Of a DNA stretch of 60,105 nt, positions 33,763-42,232 are shown piece by piece. A program made the translations under genes and the position numbers. Source of the stretch: an uncultured Ruminococcus sp. (lineage in GTDB: Bacteria > Bacillota > Clostridia > Oscillospirales > Ruminococcaceae); contig UQYK01000005.1 in assembly GCA_900545285.1 (NCBI GenBank), positions 1-60,105 on the forward strand, read 5' to 3'. Below the pieces are notes generated by a model. The model had not been told where the DNA came from and made no database searches. It saw only the letters and a list, made by a program, of their open reading frames with translations. Numbering within the stretch: position 1 is the stretch's first letter; the number at the start of each line of letters is the position of its first letter.

Positions 33763-35715
33763 ATGTCAAAAAAGCCGTATTATATCACGACGCCGATCTA
33801 CTATCCGTCAGGAAATCCCCATATCGGGCACTGCTATACCACAGTTGCCTGTGATTCTATTGCACGATTCAGACGAATGCAGGGCTATGATGTGATTTTC
33901 CTCACCGGAACCGATGAACACGGTCTGAAAATCGAACAGAAAGCGGCGGCAAAGGGTATCACGCCGAAAGAATATGTAGATGAGATCGTCAAGACCTTTA
34001 AGGCACTGTGGGAAAAAATGCACGTCAGCTATGACCGCTATATCCGCACCACTGATGACTACCACATTGAAACCGTACAGAAGATTTTCAAGCGCCTGTA
34101 CGATCTGGGATATATCTATAAGGGAGAATACAAGGGTAAGTACTGCACACCGTGTGAGAGCTTCTGGACAGAGTCTCAGCTGGACGAAAACGGCTGCTGT
34201 CCGGAGTGTCACCGTGAAGTAACAGAGGCCAAGGAAGAAGCTTACTTCATGAAGATGGCGCCCTTTGCAGAGCGTATCGAAAAGCTGCTGCTGGAAACCG
34301 ACTATCTCCAGCCGAAAACCCGTGCAGTAGAGCTGGTCAACAACTTTATCAAGCCGGGTCTGGAAGATCTGTGCGTTTCCCGTACCTCCTTCACCTGGGG
34401 CATTCCGGTTACCTTTGACCCGAAGCATATTGTTTACGTCTGGGTAGACGCACTGTCCAACTACATCAGCGCACTGGGCTATGAAAACAGCGCATACCAC
34501 GATTTTGACAAATACTGGCCGGCAGATGTCCACATGGTTGCCAAGGACATTATGCGGTTCCACGCCATTATCTGGCCGGCAATGCTGATGGCACTGGATC
34601 TGCCCCTACCGAAGCATCTGGCTGTTCACGGCTGGATTACCTTCAACGGACAGAAAATGTCCAAGTCGCTGGGCAACGTGGTAGACCCGTTCCTGCTGGC
34701 AGACCGCTACGGCGCAGATGCCATCCGTTACCATATCCTCCGGGAAATGGCACTGGGCGCAGACAGTTCCTTCTCCAACGAAATCATGATTAACCGCATC
34801 AACTCCGATCTGGCAAATGGTCTGGGCAATCTGGTTTCCCGTACCGTGGCCATGGTGGACAAGTACTTCGGCGGCACCCTGCCGGAAGAACGCCAGCCCG
34901 GTGAATTTGATGACGAACTGATTGCCGCAGCCACCGGCCTGAAGGAAAAGCTGGAAGGCCTGCTGGATCAGACACAGCTGAACCACATGCTGGCTGAGAT
35001 CTTCCAGGTGGTTTCCCGTGCCAACAAGTATATTGACGAGACTGCGCCGTGGGTTCTGGCAAGAGACGAAGCAAACCGCACCCGTCTGGCAACGGTTCTG
35101 TACAACCTGCTGGAAACCATCCGCATTGTCACCGTTCCGCTGAGTGCCTTTATGCCGGAAACCATGCCGAAGATCTGGGAACAGATCGGCGCATCAGAAG
35201 CAGATGTGGCATACAGCACCGCAGACCAGTTCGGTACACTGCCGGCAAATGTAACGGTACACAAGGGCGATATCATTTTCCCGCGTATCGACGTGGAAAA
35301 GGAAATCGATGAGCTGAACCAGCTGATTCTGGCAGCACAGCCCAAGGAAGAGCCGAAGGAACCGGAATTTACACCCCAGCCGCTGGCAGAAGAAATCGGC
35401 ATTGAGAAATTCGGTGAGGTAGATCTGCGCGTGGCAAAGGTTGTTGACTGTGAAAAGGTCAAGAAGTCCAAGAAGCTGCTGAAGCTCCAGCTGGATGACG
35501 GCATGGGCGGCAGACAGGTGGTTTCCGGTATTGCACCATGGTACAAGCCGGAAGACCTGATCGGCAAAAAGATTATGCTGGTGGCAAACCTGAAACCGGC
35601 AAAGCTGTGCGGCGTGGAAAGCTGCGGCATGATTTGTGCGGCAGATATGCCCAACGGTGATGTCAAGGTGATCTTCCCGGATGAGAGCCTGCCGGTCGGC
35701 GCAAAGATTCGATAA
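33763..35715 (+). CDS. metG: Methionyl-tRNA synthetase
   Basis: MetG charges initiator and elongator tRNA-Met. The class I motif is YPSGNPHIGHCYT (HIGH). CTPC and CPEC in the connective domain bind zinc, and GQKMSKSLGN is the KMSKS loop. The C-terminal 105 residues form a tRNA-binding OB domain (EKFGEVDLRVAKVVDCE through LKPAKLCGVESCGM), so this is the dimeric long form (650 aa). The start has an AAAGGAGG site, and the upstream frame overlaps the promoter. Confidence 0.96.
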   Translation: MSKKPYYITTPIYYPSGNPHIGHCYTTVACDSIARFRRMQGYDVIFLTGTDEHGLKIEQKAAAKGITPKEYVDEIVKTFKALWEKMHVSYDRYIRTTDDYHIETVQKIFKRLYDLGYIYKGEYKGKYCTPCESFWTESQLDENGCCPECHREVTEAKEEAYFMKMAPFAERIEKLLLETDYLQPKTRAVELVNNFIKPGLEDLCVSRTSFTWGIPVTFDPKHIVYVWVDALSNYISALGYENSAYHDFDKYWPADVHMVAKDIMRFHAIIWPAMLMALDLPLPKHLAVHGWITFNGQKMSKSLGNVVDPFLLADRYGADAIRYHILREMALGADSSFSNEIMINRINSDLANGLGNLVSRTVAMVDKYFGGTLPEERQPGEFDDELIAAATGLKEKLEGLLDQTQLNHMLAEIFQVVSRANKYIDETAPWVLARDEANRTRLATVLYNLLETIRIVTVPLSAFMPETMPKIWEQIGASEADVAYSTADQFGTLPANVTVHKGDIIFPRIDVEKEIDELNQLILAAQPKEEPKEPEFTPQPLAEEIGIEKFGEVDLRVAKVVDCEKVKKSKKLLKLQLDDGMGGRQVVSGIAPWYKPEDLIGKKIMLVANLKPAKLCGVESCGMICAADMPNGDVKVIFPDESLPVGAKIR

Positions 35716-35750
35716 GAAAGCCTTGAAAAACAAGATGATATAAAAAAAGA

Positions 35751-35787
35751 AGCCGTATCTCGGAGTGGTCTGAGGTACGGCTTTTCT
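35751..35787. terminator. Terminator after metG, shared with the CHAP-dockerin gene
   Basis: AGCCGTA (35751-35757) pairs with TACGGCT (35776-35782), followed by TTT on the plus strand and a run of T on the minus strand (complement of 35742-35748). The two genes converge here. Confidence 0.82.
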
Positions 35788-35805
35788 GTTGGGGGTGCGG
35801 TTTGG

Positions 35806-37428
35806 TTATGCCAGCTTCTGCCGGAGCAGTGCCAAGTCGAAGCCGTCCACCAGCCCGTCTTCGTTAAGATCGGCGGCTTTCCCCTGGGATTCGGTAAGGG
35901 TGATGTTGTTGGTCAGGTAAGATTGGAGCTGGAAAAGATCATCGAATGTGATTTTGTTGTCGGAGTTGAGGTCGCCGGGGAGTGTGTCATACACTCGAAT
36001 TTCTTTGTAATCAAGTACTGTTGAGGATTCTCCACAAGCATTTTCTGCATATAGAAAATAGCCATATGTTCCTGCTTTATCAAATGAGCAAGTATATGTA
36101 TCTTTTCCTGTTACATCAATAAAATCTACTCGCTTTCCATTATAATCAATTGGGATAGCTAAACGAGTGGCATTTTGACTTGTAAAAGAAAATGTTATCG
36201 TTTCACCAATTACATAGTACGATTTATCTGTTGAAATAGACAAATTTGATGGCGGGTTGTCTTGCACAGTAAATTCGATATATTCAGTTGTAGATTCTCC
36301 ACATGCATTTTCTGCATATAAAAAATAGCCATAAATTCCTGCTTTATCAAACGAACAAGTATACGTATTTTTTCCTGTTACATCAATAAAATCTGTTCTT
36401 TTTCCGTTATAATCAACTGGAATAGCTACTCTTACAGCATTATCACATGAAAATGAAAATGTAATTTGTTCACCTACTGCATAACTATTTTTATCTGTAG
36501 AAATCGTTAAATTCGCAGGAACAGAACTATCAACTCGAAATTGTTTATAATCTAAAACCGTAGAAGCTTCGCCTGCTGCATTTTTAGCATATAAAAAATA
36601 GCCATATACACCTGGTGTATCAAATGAGCAAGTATATGAAGATCTTCCAGACACATCAATAAAATATTTTCGTTCTCCATTTACGTCTATTGGAATATAT
36701 ACTTCTGTTGCATTTGAATATGAAAATGTAAATGTAACTGTATCACCAACTTTATATTTTCCATCATTAGAGGTGATACTTAAATTTGTCGGCGGATTCG
36801 GATTCAACTCCTTATAATTCGGCACACCATACCCAATAATATAACTATTGGACAAGCTAATTGCTCTTGTTCCAACCTTATTCGAATAATTTCCCTCGAT
36901 TGTATAAACTGTGCCGCCGTCACAGCTGGAAACAATGCCGACATGGGACGGCGACGAACCGGAACCATAATAAATAATATCACCGGACTGCGGCACATAA
37001 CTTCCGCCATTTGCCGCACTCTGCCGGTAAGTTCCCTGATTCACAAAAAATGATCTGCCAGTGCTTGTTCCGGCAGTTTTGGGAATAATGTCCGTCCCAA
37101 TTCCGGCCTGATTGGCACACCAGGAAACAAACGCATGACACCAGGCATAGCCGTAGCCATTTGAACCATAACCACTGATTTTTCCGTTCCAGACGTTGTA
37201 TTTTGTATAATTGTTGCTACCGCTTGTGGTTCCTTCCAGACTGCCTTCGTGATAGCCAATCTGCGTCTTTGCCACTTCTACAATATCGATACGCTGATTC
37301 CCGGTATTCGTATGCGTATTTTCATATGCTGCGCATACGGTCAATCCTTCACAAATCCCCACACCCAACACAATCGCAACGCAAACTGCAATCCAACGCG
37401 TATACCATTTTCTTCGGCCTGTTTTCAT
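35806..37428 (-). CDS. Secreted CHAP-domain protein with three Ig-like repeats and a dockerin (540 aa)
   Basis: A Lys/Arg-rich start and hydrophobic helix form the signal peptide (cleaved near VCAAYE). A CHAP amidase/endopeptidase domain follows (about 45-205). Cys97 in GYAWCHAFVSWCANQ, His162 in PSHVGIVSS and the TIEGN segment make the likely catalytic set. Three repeats of about 95 residues follow (about 213-485), each with VGDTVTFTFSYSNATEVYIP-like and TYTCSFDKAGIYGYFLYAEN-like lines. The C-terminus is a dockerin (PGDLNSDNKITFDDLFQL and ADLNEDGLVDGFDLALLRQ). The protein probably cleaves peptidoglycan while docked at the surface. The repeat-coding DNA is more A/T rich than its surroundings. 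Confidence 0.88.
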   Translation of the reverse strand: MKTGRRKWYTRWIAVCVAIVLGVGICEGLTVCAAYENTHTNTGNQRIDIVEVAKTQIGYHEGSLEGTTSGSNNYTKYNVWNGKISGYGSNGYGYAWCHAFVSWCANQAGIGTDIIPKTAGTSTGRSFFVNQGTYRQSAANGGSYVPQSGDIIYYGSGSSPSHVGIVSSCDGGTVYTIEGNYSNKVGTRAISLSNSYIIGYGVPNYKELNPNPPTNLSITSNDGKYKVGDTVTFTFSYSNATEVYIPIDVNGERKYFIDVSGRSSYTCSFDTPGVYGYFLYAKNAAGEASTVLDYKQFRVDSSVPANLTISTDKNSYAVGEQITFSFSCDNAVRVAIPVDYNGKRTDFIDVTGKNTYTCSFDKAGIYGYFLYAENACGESTTEYIEFTVQDNPPSNLSISTDKSYYVIGETITFSFTSQNATRLAIPIDYNGKRVDFIDVTGKDTYTCSFDKAGTYGYFLYAENACGESSTVLDYKEIRVYDTLPGDLNSDNKITFDDLFQLQSYLTNNITLTESQGKAADLNEDGLVDGFDLALLRQKLA

Positions 37429-37453
37429 TTGTACCAACTCCTTTTTTTCTTTA

Positions 37454-37469
37454 TAGTCAGATCTGACTA
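37454..37469. promoter_or_regulatory. 16-bp palindromic candidate operator in the CHAP-dockerin leader
   Basis: TAGTCAGATCTGACTA is a perfect palindrome a few bases downstream of the predicted transcription start of the CHAP-dockerin gene. A TAGTCA half-site recurs at 37516-37521 in the control region of the divergent XRE gene. The XRE protein is the obvious candidate ligand. Confidence 0.65.
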
Positions 37470-37479
37470 CTTTATACAT

Positions 37480-37508
37480 ATTATAACCTATTTAGATTGA
37501 TTTGTCAA
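37480..37508 (-). promoter_or_regulatory. Promoter of the CHAP-dockerin gene
   Basis: On the minus strand, a perfect TTGACA (37508-37503), 17-base spacer and TATAAT (37485-37480). The plus-strand complement TTGTCA (37502-37507) could serve as a -35 for the divergent regulator gene, though no well-spaced -10 follows. Confidence 0.87.
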
Positions 37509-37557
37509 TATCTTTTAGTCATTTGTGATAAAATAAACAAAAAAAGGAGTGGCACAC

Positions 37558-37908
37558 ATGGCTTTTTATCAGCGAATTCGAGACTTACGGGAAGATGCAG
37601 ACAAAACGCAATCGGAACTTGCAGAATATTTGGGAACAACCGCGCAATACTACGGCAAATATGAAAAAGGCGAACGTGAACTGCCGTTTTCTCGTGCCGT
37701 CCAACTGGCTGACTTCTATGGTGTCAGTCTGGATTATATCGCCGGACGCACCAACATTCCTGTAAATCGGTATACGGTTTCACTCCATGAGGACGCTGCG
37801 GCCGTTCTTCAAAAATACACCGCCCTCACCGAACGCAACAAGGGGAAACTGGAACAGTTCCTGGAAACCCTGTTCGAACAACAGGCACAGCAAAAAGAAG
37901 CACAATAA
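37558..37908 (+). CDS. XRE-family transcriptional regulator (116 aa)
   Basis: An N-terminal Cro/C1-type helix-turn-helix spans residues about 5-62 (IRDLREDADKTQSELAEYLG, YYGKYEKGERELPFSRAVQLADFYGVSLDYIAGRT). It is followed by a helical, Gln-rich C-terminal region that may dimerise. The ATG at 37558 has AAAGGAG 8 bases upstream. A GTG three codons earlier lies inside that site. The gene is divergent from the CHAP-dockerin gene and shares its control region, so it may regulate both. Confidence 0.88.
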   Translation: MAFYQRIRDLREDADKTQSELAEYLGTTAQYYGKYEKGERELPFSRAVQLADFYGVSLDYIAGRTNIPVNRYTVSLHEDAAAVLQKYTALTERNKGKLEQFLETLFEQQAQQKEAQ

Positions 37909-37924
37909 TCCGCAGAAAATAGAA

Positions 37925-37969
37925 AAAGCTGTACTCCGGAGAAAACGCTCTCCCGCGTACAGCTTTTTT
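37925..37969 (+). terminator. Terminator after the XRE gene
   Basis: AAAGCTGTAC (37925-37934) pairs with GTACAGCTTT (37957-37966), followed by TTT. Because the flanks are A and T rich it could act on either strand. Confidence 0.88.
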
Positions 37970-38076
37970 GATTGGGGGTATTGGGCTTTGAGCTTTAGAT
38001 TGGCGATATGGCTTTGTTTATCTTTTCTGGTCTTGCTTTCGCTGCTGTCAGCAGATCTCCCCACAAGCCCCGATCC

Positions 38077-39411
38077 TTACCGTTTTCCCGTTTCATCGCA
38101 GCAGAACAGATTCCGCGCAACCGTTCCAGAAAACGCATGCTGTCCTGCATAAACCGCCGCTGCACCCAGGCTGTCCTCAATCCGCAGCAGGCGGTTATAC
38201 TTCGCCACGCGTTCCGAGCGGCTGGGTGCTCCGGTTTTGATCTGCCTGGTGTTTAACGCAACGGCCAGATCAGCGATGGTTGTGTCCTCCGTTTCACCGG
38301 AACGGTGGGAGGCAATCGCTGTATAACCGGCATGGTGCGCCATATGAATGGCCTCCAGTGTTTCTGAAAGGGTGCCAATCTGATTCGGTTTAATCAAAAT
38401 CGCATTGCCGCACGCATTTTGAATACCGCGGGACAGACGGCTGGTATTGGTGACAAACAGATCATCTCCCACCAGCTGCACCCGGTCCCCCAGCGCCAAT
38501 GTCAGCTGCCGCCACCCATCCCAATCCTCTTCATCCAAGGGATCCTCAATGGAGCAGATCGGATATTTTTCCACAAGCTCTGTCCAGTGGCAGATAAGCT
38601 GCTCCGTTGTCAGCTCTCTTTTTGCCTTTGGCAGACGATACACGCCGTTAGTGCCGCTTTTCCATTCACTGGCGGCCGCATCAATGGCCAGCTGAAAATC
38701 TCTCCCCGGTGTATAACCGGCCTGCTGAATGGCCTGCAAGATATACTGGATTGCCTCTTCTTCTCCGGCCAGATTGGGGGCAAAGCCACCTTCATCTCCC
38801 ACAGAAACCGCCAGATCTCTGCTGTGCAGCAGATTTTTCAGCGCATGAAACACCTCTGCACACCAGCGCAGACCCTCCCGAAATGTGGCTGCACCCACAG
38901 GCATAATCATAAATTCCTGTACATCCACGGTATTTGAGGCGTGAGCGCCGCCATTGAGAATATTCATCATAGGCACCGGAAGCCGATTTCCGCTGGCACC
39001 GCCCAAAAAGCGATACAGCGGCATCTTGAGGCCGGCAGCTGCGGCTCTGGCTGTGGCAATAGAAACTGCCAGAATTGCATTTGCGCCCAGGTGCGATTTG
39101 TCTTTTGTCCCGTCTGCCAGGCACATGGCCCGATCCACGCCGTAGAGATCTGTGGGATCCATGCCTCGTACTGCGTGATGAATGACTGTCCGAATGTTTT
39201 CAGCGGCCTTCTGTACGCCCTTTCCCAAATAGCGTCTGGAATCCTGATCCCGCAGTTCCAGTGCTTCAAAGGCACCCGTAGAAGCACCGCTGGGCGCGGT
39301 TCCACGGCCAATGGTTCCGTCTGTCAGCAAGACGATGGCCTCTGTCGTCGGATTTCCTCTGGAATCCAGGATTTCTCTTCCCATAACCTGTGCAATCTGC
39401 AATATACTCAT
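38077..39411 (-). CDS. eno: Enolase
   Basis: Enolase converts 2-phosphoglycerate to phosphoenolpyruvate. EILDSRGNPTTEAIV opens the N-terminal domain. GGAHASNTVDVQEFMIMP is the substrate loop, SIEDPLDEEDWDGW and VQLVGDDLFVTN carry metal ligands, and LIKPNQIGTLSETLEA and AIASHRSGETEDTTIADLAV complete the active site. The start MSILQIAQVMGREI has AAAGGAGA about 9 bases upstream. The 444-residue length is slightly above average because of the C-terminal tail. It is monocistronic. Confidence 0.96.
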   Translation of the reverse strand: MSILQIAQVMGREILDSRGNPTTEAIVLLTDGTIGRGTAPSGASTGAFEALELRDQDSRRYLGKGVQKAAENIRTVIHHAVRGMDPTDLYGVDRAMCLADGTKDKSHLGANAILAVSIATARAAAAGLKMPLYRFLGGASGNRLPVPMMNILNGGAHASNTVDVQEFMIMPVGAATFREGLRWCAEVFHALKNLLHSRDLAVSVGDEGGFAPNLAGEEEAIQYILQAIQQAGYTPGRDFQLAIDAAASEWKSGTNGVYRLPKAKRELTTEQLICHWTELVEKYPICSIEDPLDEEDWDGWRQLTLALGDRVQLVGDDLFVTNTSRLSRGIQNACGNAILIKPNQIGTLSETLEAIHMAHHAGYTAIASHRSGETEDTTIADLAVALNTRQIKTGAPSRSERVAKYNRLLRIEDSLGAAAVYAGQHAFSGTVARNLFCCDETGKR

Positions 39412-39525
39412 ACAGTATTTTCTCCTTTTGGCATGCGTTTTTTGGATACAACAGCAGTATGCGCCAATGAAAAAGGAATTATACACGCTGGGAATCGCTT
39501 TTACGGTTTACAAACTTTTTCCTTT

Positions 39526-40170
39526 TTACGCCAGATCTTTTCGTAAAAAAACGGCATAGCTAATATGATACATCACCACTTCCAAAATCAGCGCGGCAAC
39601 TGTCAAAATGCCCAGCGCTGCTGCAATCGCAGACTTTCCCATGAGAATCCATTCCGGCATCCCCTCTGCAAATACCGAACTACCGGAACACGCCGGAATC
39701 ACGATCAGAACCAAAGAGAAAAGACGGGCGCGCTCCGAGGAAAACCAAAACAGCAGCGCAAGTGCAATGCTCCCGAAAAGGAGAGAACTGCAAATGCTCA
39801 CCCACTCCAGAAAAAGTACCTCTGTCAGGAATTGAACGGATACCGTTTTAAATATTGCCTGGAAGAGCAGGACGGTAATTCCGGTGACAAGTGCTCCCAT
39901 TCCTGTCAGAATCCCCTGAAGCAGGAATTTTTCCTGTACAATTTGTTTCCGCGTCAGAGGCATTGTCATTGCCGTTTGATTCCAGTTTGCCATTTCATCC
40001 AGGCTGAACGAGTTCATGGCCTGCATCCCCACAAGCATACTCCACATAATCAGCACCGCAGTGTTGATTCCTCCAATAGAAAAAGCTGCACTGAAAAAAA
40101 CAATCATACCCAGCAAAAACAGCAGATTTTTTCGCAGCAAACAAAACTCCTTATAAAGCAGACCTTTCAT
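39526..40170 (-). CDS. ABC-2 type permease (214 aa)
   Basis: Six hydrophobic segments are visible, starting MKGLLYKEFCLLRKNLLFLLG. The loop FSLDEMANWNQTAMTMPLTRKQIVQEKFLLQG is typical of ABC-2 permeases (DExxxWxxYxxtLPvsRkxiV). Its start overlaps the ATPase stop as ATGA. It is the third gene of a gntR-ATPase-permease operon of the kind used for export of toxic or lipid-like compounds. Confidence 0.88.
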   Translation of the reverse strand: MKGLLYKEFCLLRKNLLFLLGMIVFFSAAFSIGGINTAVLIMWSMLVGMQAMNSFSLDEMANWNQTAMTMPLTRKQIVQEKFLLQGILTGMGALVTGITVLLFQAIFKTVSVQFLTEVLFLEWVSICSSLLFGSIALALLFWFSSERARLFSLVLIVIPACSGSSVFAEGMPEWILMGKSAIAAALGILTVAALILEVVMYHISYAVFLRKDLA

Positions 40171-41030
40171 GATACACGCTCTCCTTTTCCATAAATCAGC
40201 ATGATTTCTTCCAGTGTCGGCACATCAATGACCGCATCCGGATATTGCCGCTGCACGGCTTCCTGATCCGACACCAGCACATCCACTGCATATTCCTTCC
40301 TGCGCCATGCCAGCATCTGATCTGACTTTAATGCAGAAAATGCCGACTCTCCGCACCGCAGAATACCGTATTGCTCCAGAAGCGTATCCTTCGGTTGTGT
40401 AAACAATATCTTTCCGCTGTGGAGAAATGTAATGTAGTCTGAAATCTTTTCCAAATCCGTTGTAATATGGGTGGAAAACAAGATGGCATGGGATGCATCC
40501 TGTACAAAATCCAAAAATAAATCCAACAAATCATCCCTTACCATGGGATCCAGTCCGCCGGTAGGCTCATCCAGCAGCAACAACTGCGGATGGTGCGAAA
40601 GCGCCATCGCAAGTGACACTTTCATTTTCATTCCCCGAGACAGTACCTTAATTTTTTTCCTGGTATCAATTTGAAACTGCTCCATTCGCTGATAGAAATC
40701 CGCAGAATCCCAGTGCGCATAAATCTTGCCGCACATTTTTTCCACCTGAATCACAGTCATCTCTCCGTGCAGAAACAGAGAATCAAACACAACTCCGATT
40801 TTTTCCTTTGCTTCCCGGTCATCCCCGTGCAAAGGTGCGCCGCAAAACAGCACTTCGCCGCATTCCCGACGGATCAGATTCAAAATAGCGCGAATGGTCG
40901 TACTCTTTCCGGCGCCGTTTTCTCCCACCAATCCACAAATGGTGCCGCCCGGCACAGTCAGATTGACATGATCCAGCAAAAAACGATCATATTGGCAAGT
41001 CAGATTTTTAACTTCTAATACTGGTTTCAT
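40167..41030 (-). CDS. ABC transporter ATP-binding protein (287 aa)
   Basis: Walker A GLVGENGAGKSTTIRAIL, signature VLSRGMKMKVSLAMAL, and Walker B LLLLDEPTGGLD with FSTHI H-loop are all present. The length is typical of YtrB-like ATPases. Start and stop both overlap neighbours by ATGA, so regulator, ATPase and permease are made in fixed proportion. The substrate is not evident. Confidence 0.92.
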   Translation of the reverse strand: MKPVLEVKNLTCQYDRFLLDHVNLTVPGGTICGLVGENGAGKSTTIRAILNLIRRECGEVLFCGAPLHGDDREAKEKIGVVFDSLFLHGEMTVIQVEKMCGKIYAHWDSADFYQRMEQFQIDTRKKIKVLSRGMKMKVSLAMALSHHPQLLLLDEPTGGLDPMVRDDLLDLFLDFVQDASHAILFSTHITTDLEKISDYITFLHSGKILFTQPKDTLLEQYGILRCGESAFSALKSDQMLAWRRKEYAVDVLVSDQEAVQRQYPDAVIDVPTLEEIMLIYGKGERVS

Positions 41031-41407
41031 AGATCTCCCTCCTGATAAAACATGGTTAGCACTTCCACCAGTGTGTGCAGCGGAATCCCCCCTGCATGGG
41101 CAATGGCGGCAGCAGCGGCCAGGTGTTCCTCTGCCTGGCGCTGTTGTTCCTCCTGATACAGCGCAGTATTTTGAGCAGCAACAAATGTACCGCGTCCCAC
41201 TGTGGTTTCAATGAATCCATCTCTTTGCAGCTGCTCATAGGCACGCTGTACGGTGATTACACTCACATGCAGCGATTTTGCCAGGGCACGCATTGACGGC
41301 ATCGGCGTGCCGGATTGAAGCGTTCCTTCCATAATCTGCGCCTTTATTTGAAATACAATTTGCTCATAAATTGGCTTTTTACTGTTCGTACTGATGATTA
41401 TCTCCAC
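41027..41407 (-). CDS. GntR-family regulator, YtrA subfamily (126 aa)
   Basis: A winged helix-turn-helix covers residues about 10-75 (PIYEQIVFQIKAQIMEGTL, PSMRALAKSLHVSVITVQRAYEQLQRDGFIETTVGRGTFV). Only a short helical C-terminal dimerisation region follows, as in the YtrA subgroup. The start is GTG, with AAAGGAG 7 bases upstream. It heads an ABC transporter operon, probably as its own repressor acting at the inverted repeat at 41434-41452. Confidence 0.9.
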   Translation of the reverse strand: MEIIISTNSKKPIYEQIVFQIKAQIMEGTLQSGTPMPSMRALAKSLHVSVITVQRAYEQLQRDGFIETTVGRGTFVAAQNTALYQEEQQRQAEEHLAAAAAIAHAGGIPLHTLVEVLTMFYQEGDL

Positions 41408-41433
41408 AAACGGTCTCCTTTCCGTCTTAAATT

Positions 41434-41452
41434 GTACTTATCGAACAAGTAC
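41434..41452. promoter_or_regulatory. Candidate GntR operator
   Basis: GTACTT and AAGTAC form an inverted repeat with a seven-base centre, located directly downstream of the -10 box of the gntR promoter. A bound dimer there would block transcription. A related GTACTATAGTGTGC sequence lies in the spacer between the -35 and -10 boxes. Confidence 0.7.
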
Positions 41453-41481
41453 ATTATAGCACACTATAGTACAGTTGTCAA
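41453..41481 (-). promoter_or_regulatory. Promoter of the gntR-ABC operon
   Basis: On the minus strand, a perfect TTGACA (41481-41476), 17-base spacer and TATAAT (41458-41453). Confidence 0.87.
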
Positions 41482-41493
41482 GTGAAATTCTGG

Positions 41494-41543
41494 CACAAAA
41501 AAAGACGCCTGATCTTTCCGCAGAAATTCAAGCGTCTTTTGTG
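41494..41543 (-). terminator. Terminator after the 162-residue membrane protein gene
   Basis: CACAAAA plus GACGC on one side (41494-41507) pair with GCGTC plus TTTTGTG (41532-41543), leaving a T run on the minus strand. It lies 13 bases upstream of the gntR -35 box, insulating that promoter. Confidence 0.82.
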
Positions 41544-41564
41544 TTTCTTTATTTCGGGCATGCT

Positions 41565-42053
41565 CTACGAGCGGCTTTTCAGCAGGCCTCTGGCCAGCAG
41601 CCCCACACCGGCCGCAATCATACCAAACATTACAACATATTGCCACAATGTCGCCGAAATCGGCCGGAATCGCACAGAAGTCAGGAGTGTGACCAAAATC
41701 ACCAGAACGCCAATTGCCGTGACAACCCATCCAATCCATTTTCGATCCAGGAAAAACAGCAGGGCAATGCCCAGAAGCAACGGAATCAGCATGAGTCCGG
41801 TAGCCAGACGGGAGGACATGCCAAAACCGCCCCAGATGCCGCCCCAGTCAAACGTTACCACAAAGGAATTCAGCACCCAGTACACACCGGCTCCTACCAG
41901 AACCAGACCAATCAGAAATTCTGCAAGCGGATGGGCGTTCCTGGTATTTGTTCCCGAAAAGGAAGCCGACTTATCCCGGTAGGTTCGCTTCGGCGAAGCA
42001 TCGTTCCGGATAGAATCCTCCATTTGTTTTAATTTGCGATCCATATCGTTCAT
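41565..42053 (-). CDS. Small polytopic membrane protein (162 aa)
   Basis: A charged N-terminal segment with Lys and Asp (residues 1-40) is followed by four or five hydrophobic helices: FLIGLVLVGAGVYWVLNSF, MLIPLLLGIALLFFL, WVVTAIGVLVILVTLL and YVVMFGMIAAGVGLLARGL. I do not recognise a named family. The start MNDMDRKLKQ has AAGAGGA upstream. It has its own promoter divergent from that of pilD, so the two may share regulation. No further function can be read. Confidence 0.7.
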   Translation of the reverse strand: MNDMDRKLKQMEDSIRNDASPKRTYRDKSASFSGTNTRNAHPLAEFLIGLVLVGAGVYWVLNSFVVTFDWGGIWGGFGMSSRLATGLMLIPLLLGIALLFFLDRKWIGWVVTAIGVLVILVTLLTSVRFRPISATLWQYVVMFGMIAAGVGLLARGLLKSRS

Positions 42054-42123
42054 TTTAATCCTCTTTCTTTCCCGGCGGCACAATTTATGCTGCCAGAAAC
42101 ATATTTATACGCGAATTTTTTCT

Positions 42124-42152
42124 ATCATAGCATGTTTTCCCGGTTCTGTCAA
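42124..42152 (-). promoter_or_regulatory. Promoter of the 162-residue membrane protein gene
   Basis: On the minus strand, TTGACA (42152-42147), a 17-base spacer and TATGAT (42129-42124). It runs back to back with the pilD promoter, with 19 bases between the two -35 boxes. Confidence 0.8.
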
Positions 42153-42171
42153 GACGCGGTGCATTCCGGAT

Positions 42172-42201
42172 TTGACAAGAAAAGAAAAAATGTGATACAA
42201 T
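42172..42201 (+). promoter_or_regulatory. Promoter of pilD
   Basis: TTGACA (42172-42177), an 18-base spacer and TACAAT (42196-42201), 31 bases before the ATG at 42233. Confidence 0.8.
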
Positions 42202-42232
42202 ACTATTAGATTATGAGAATGGAGATATCAGC

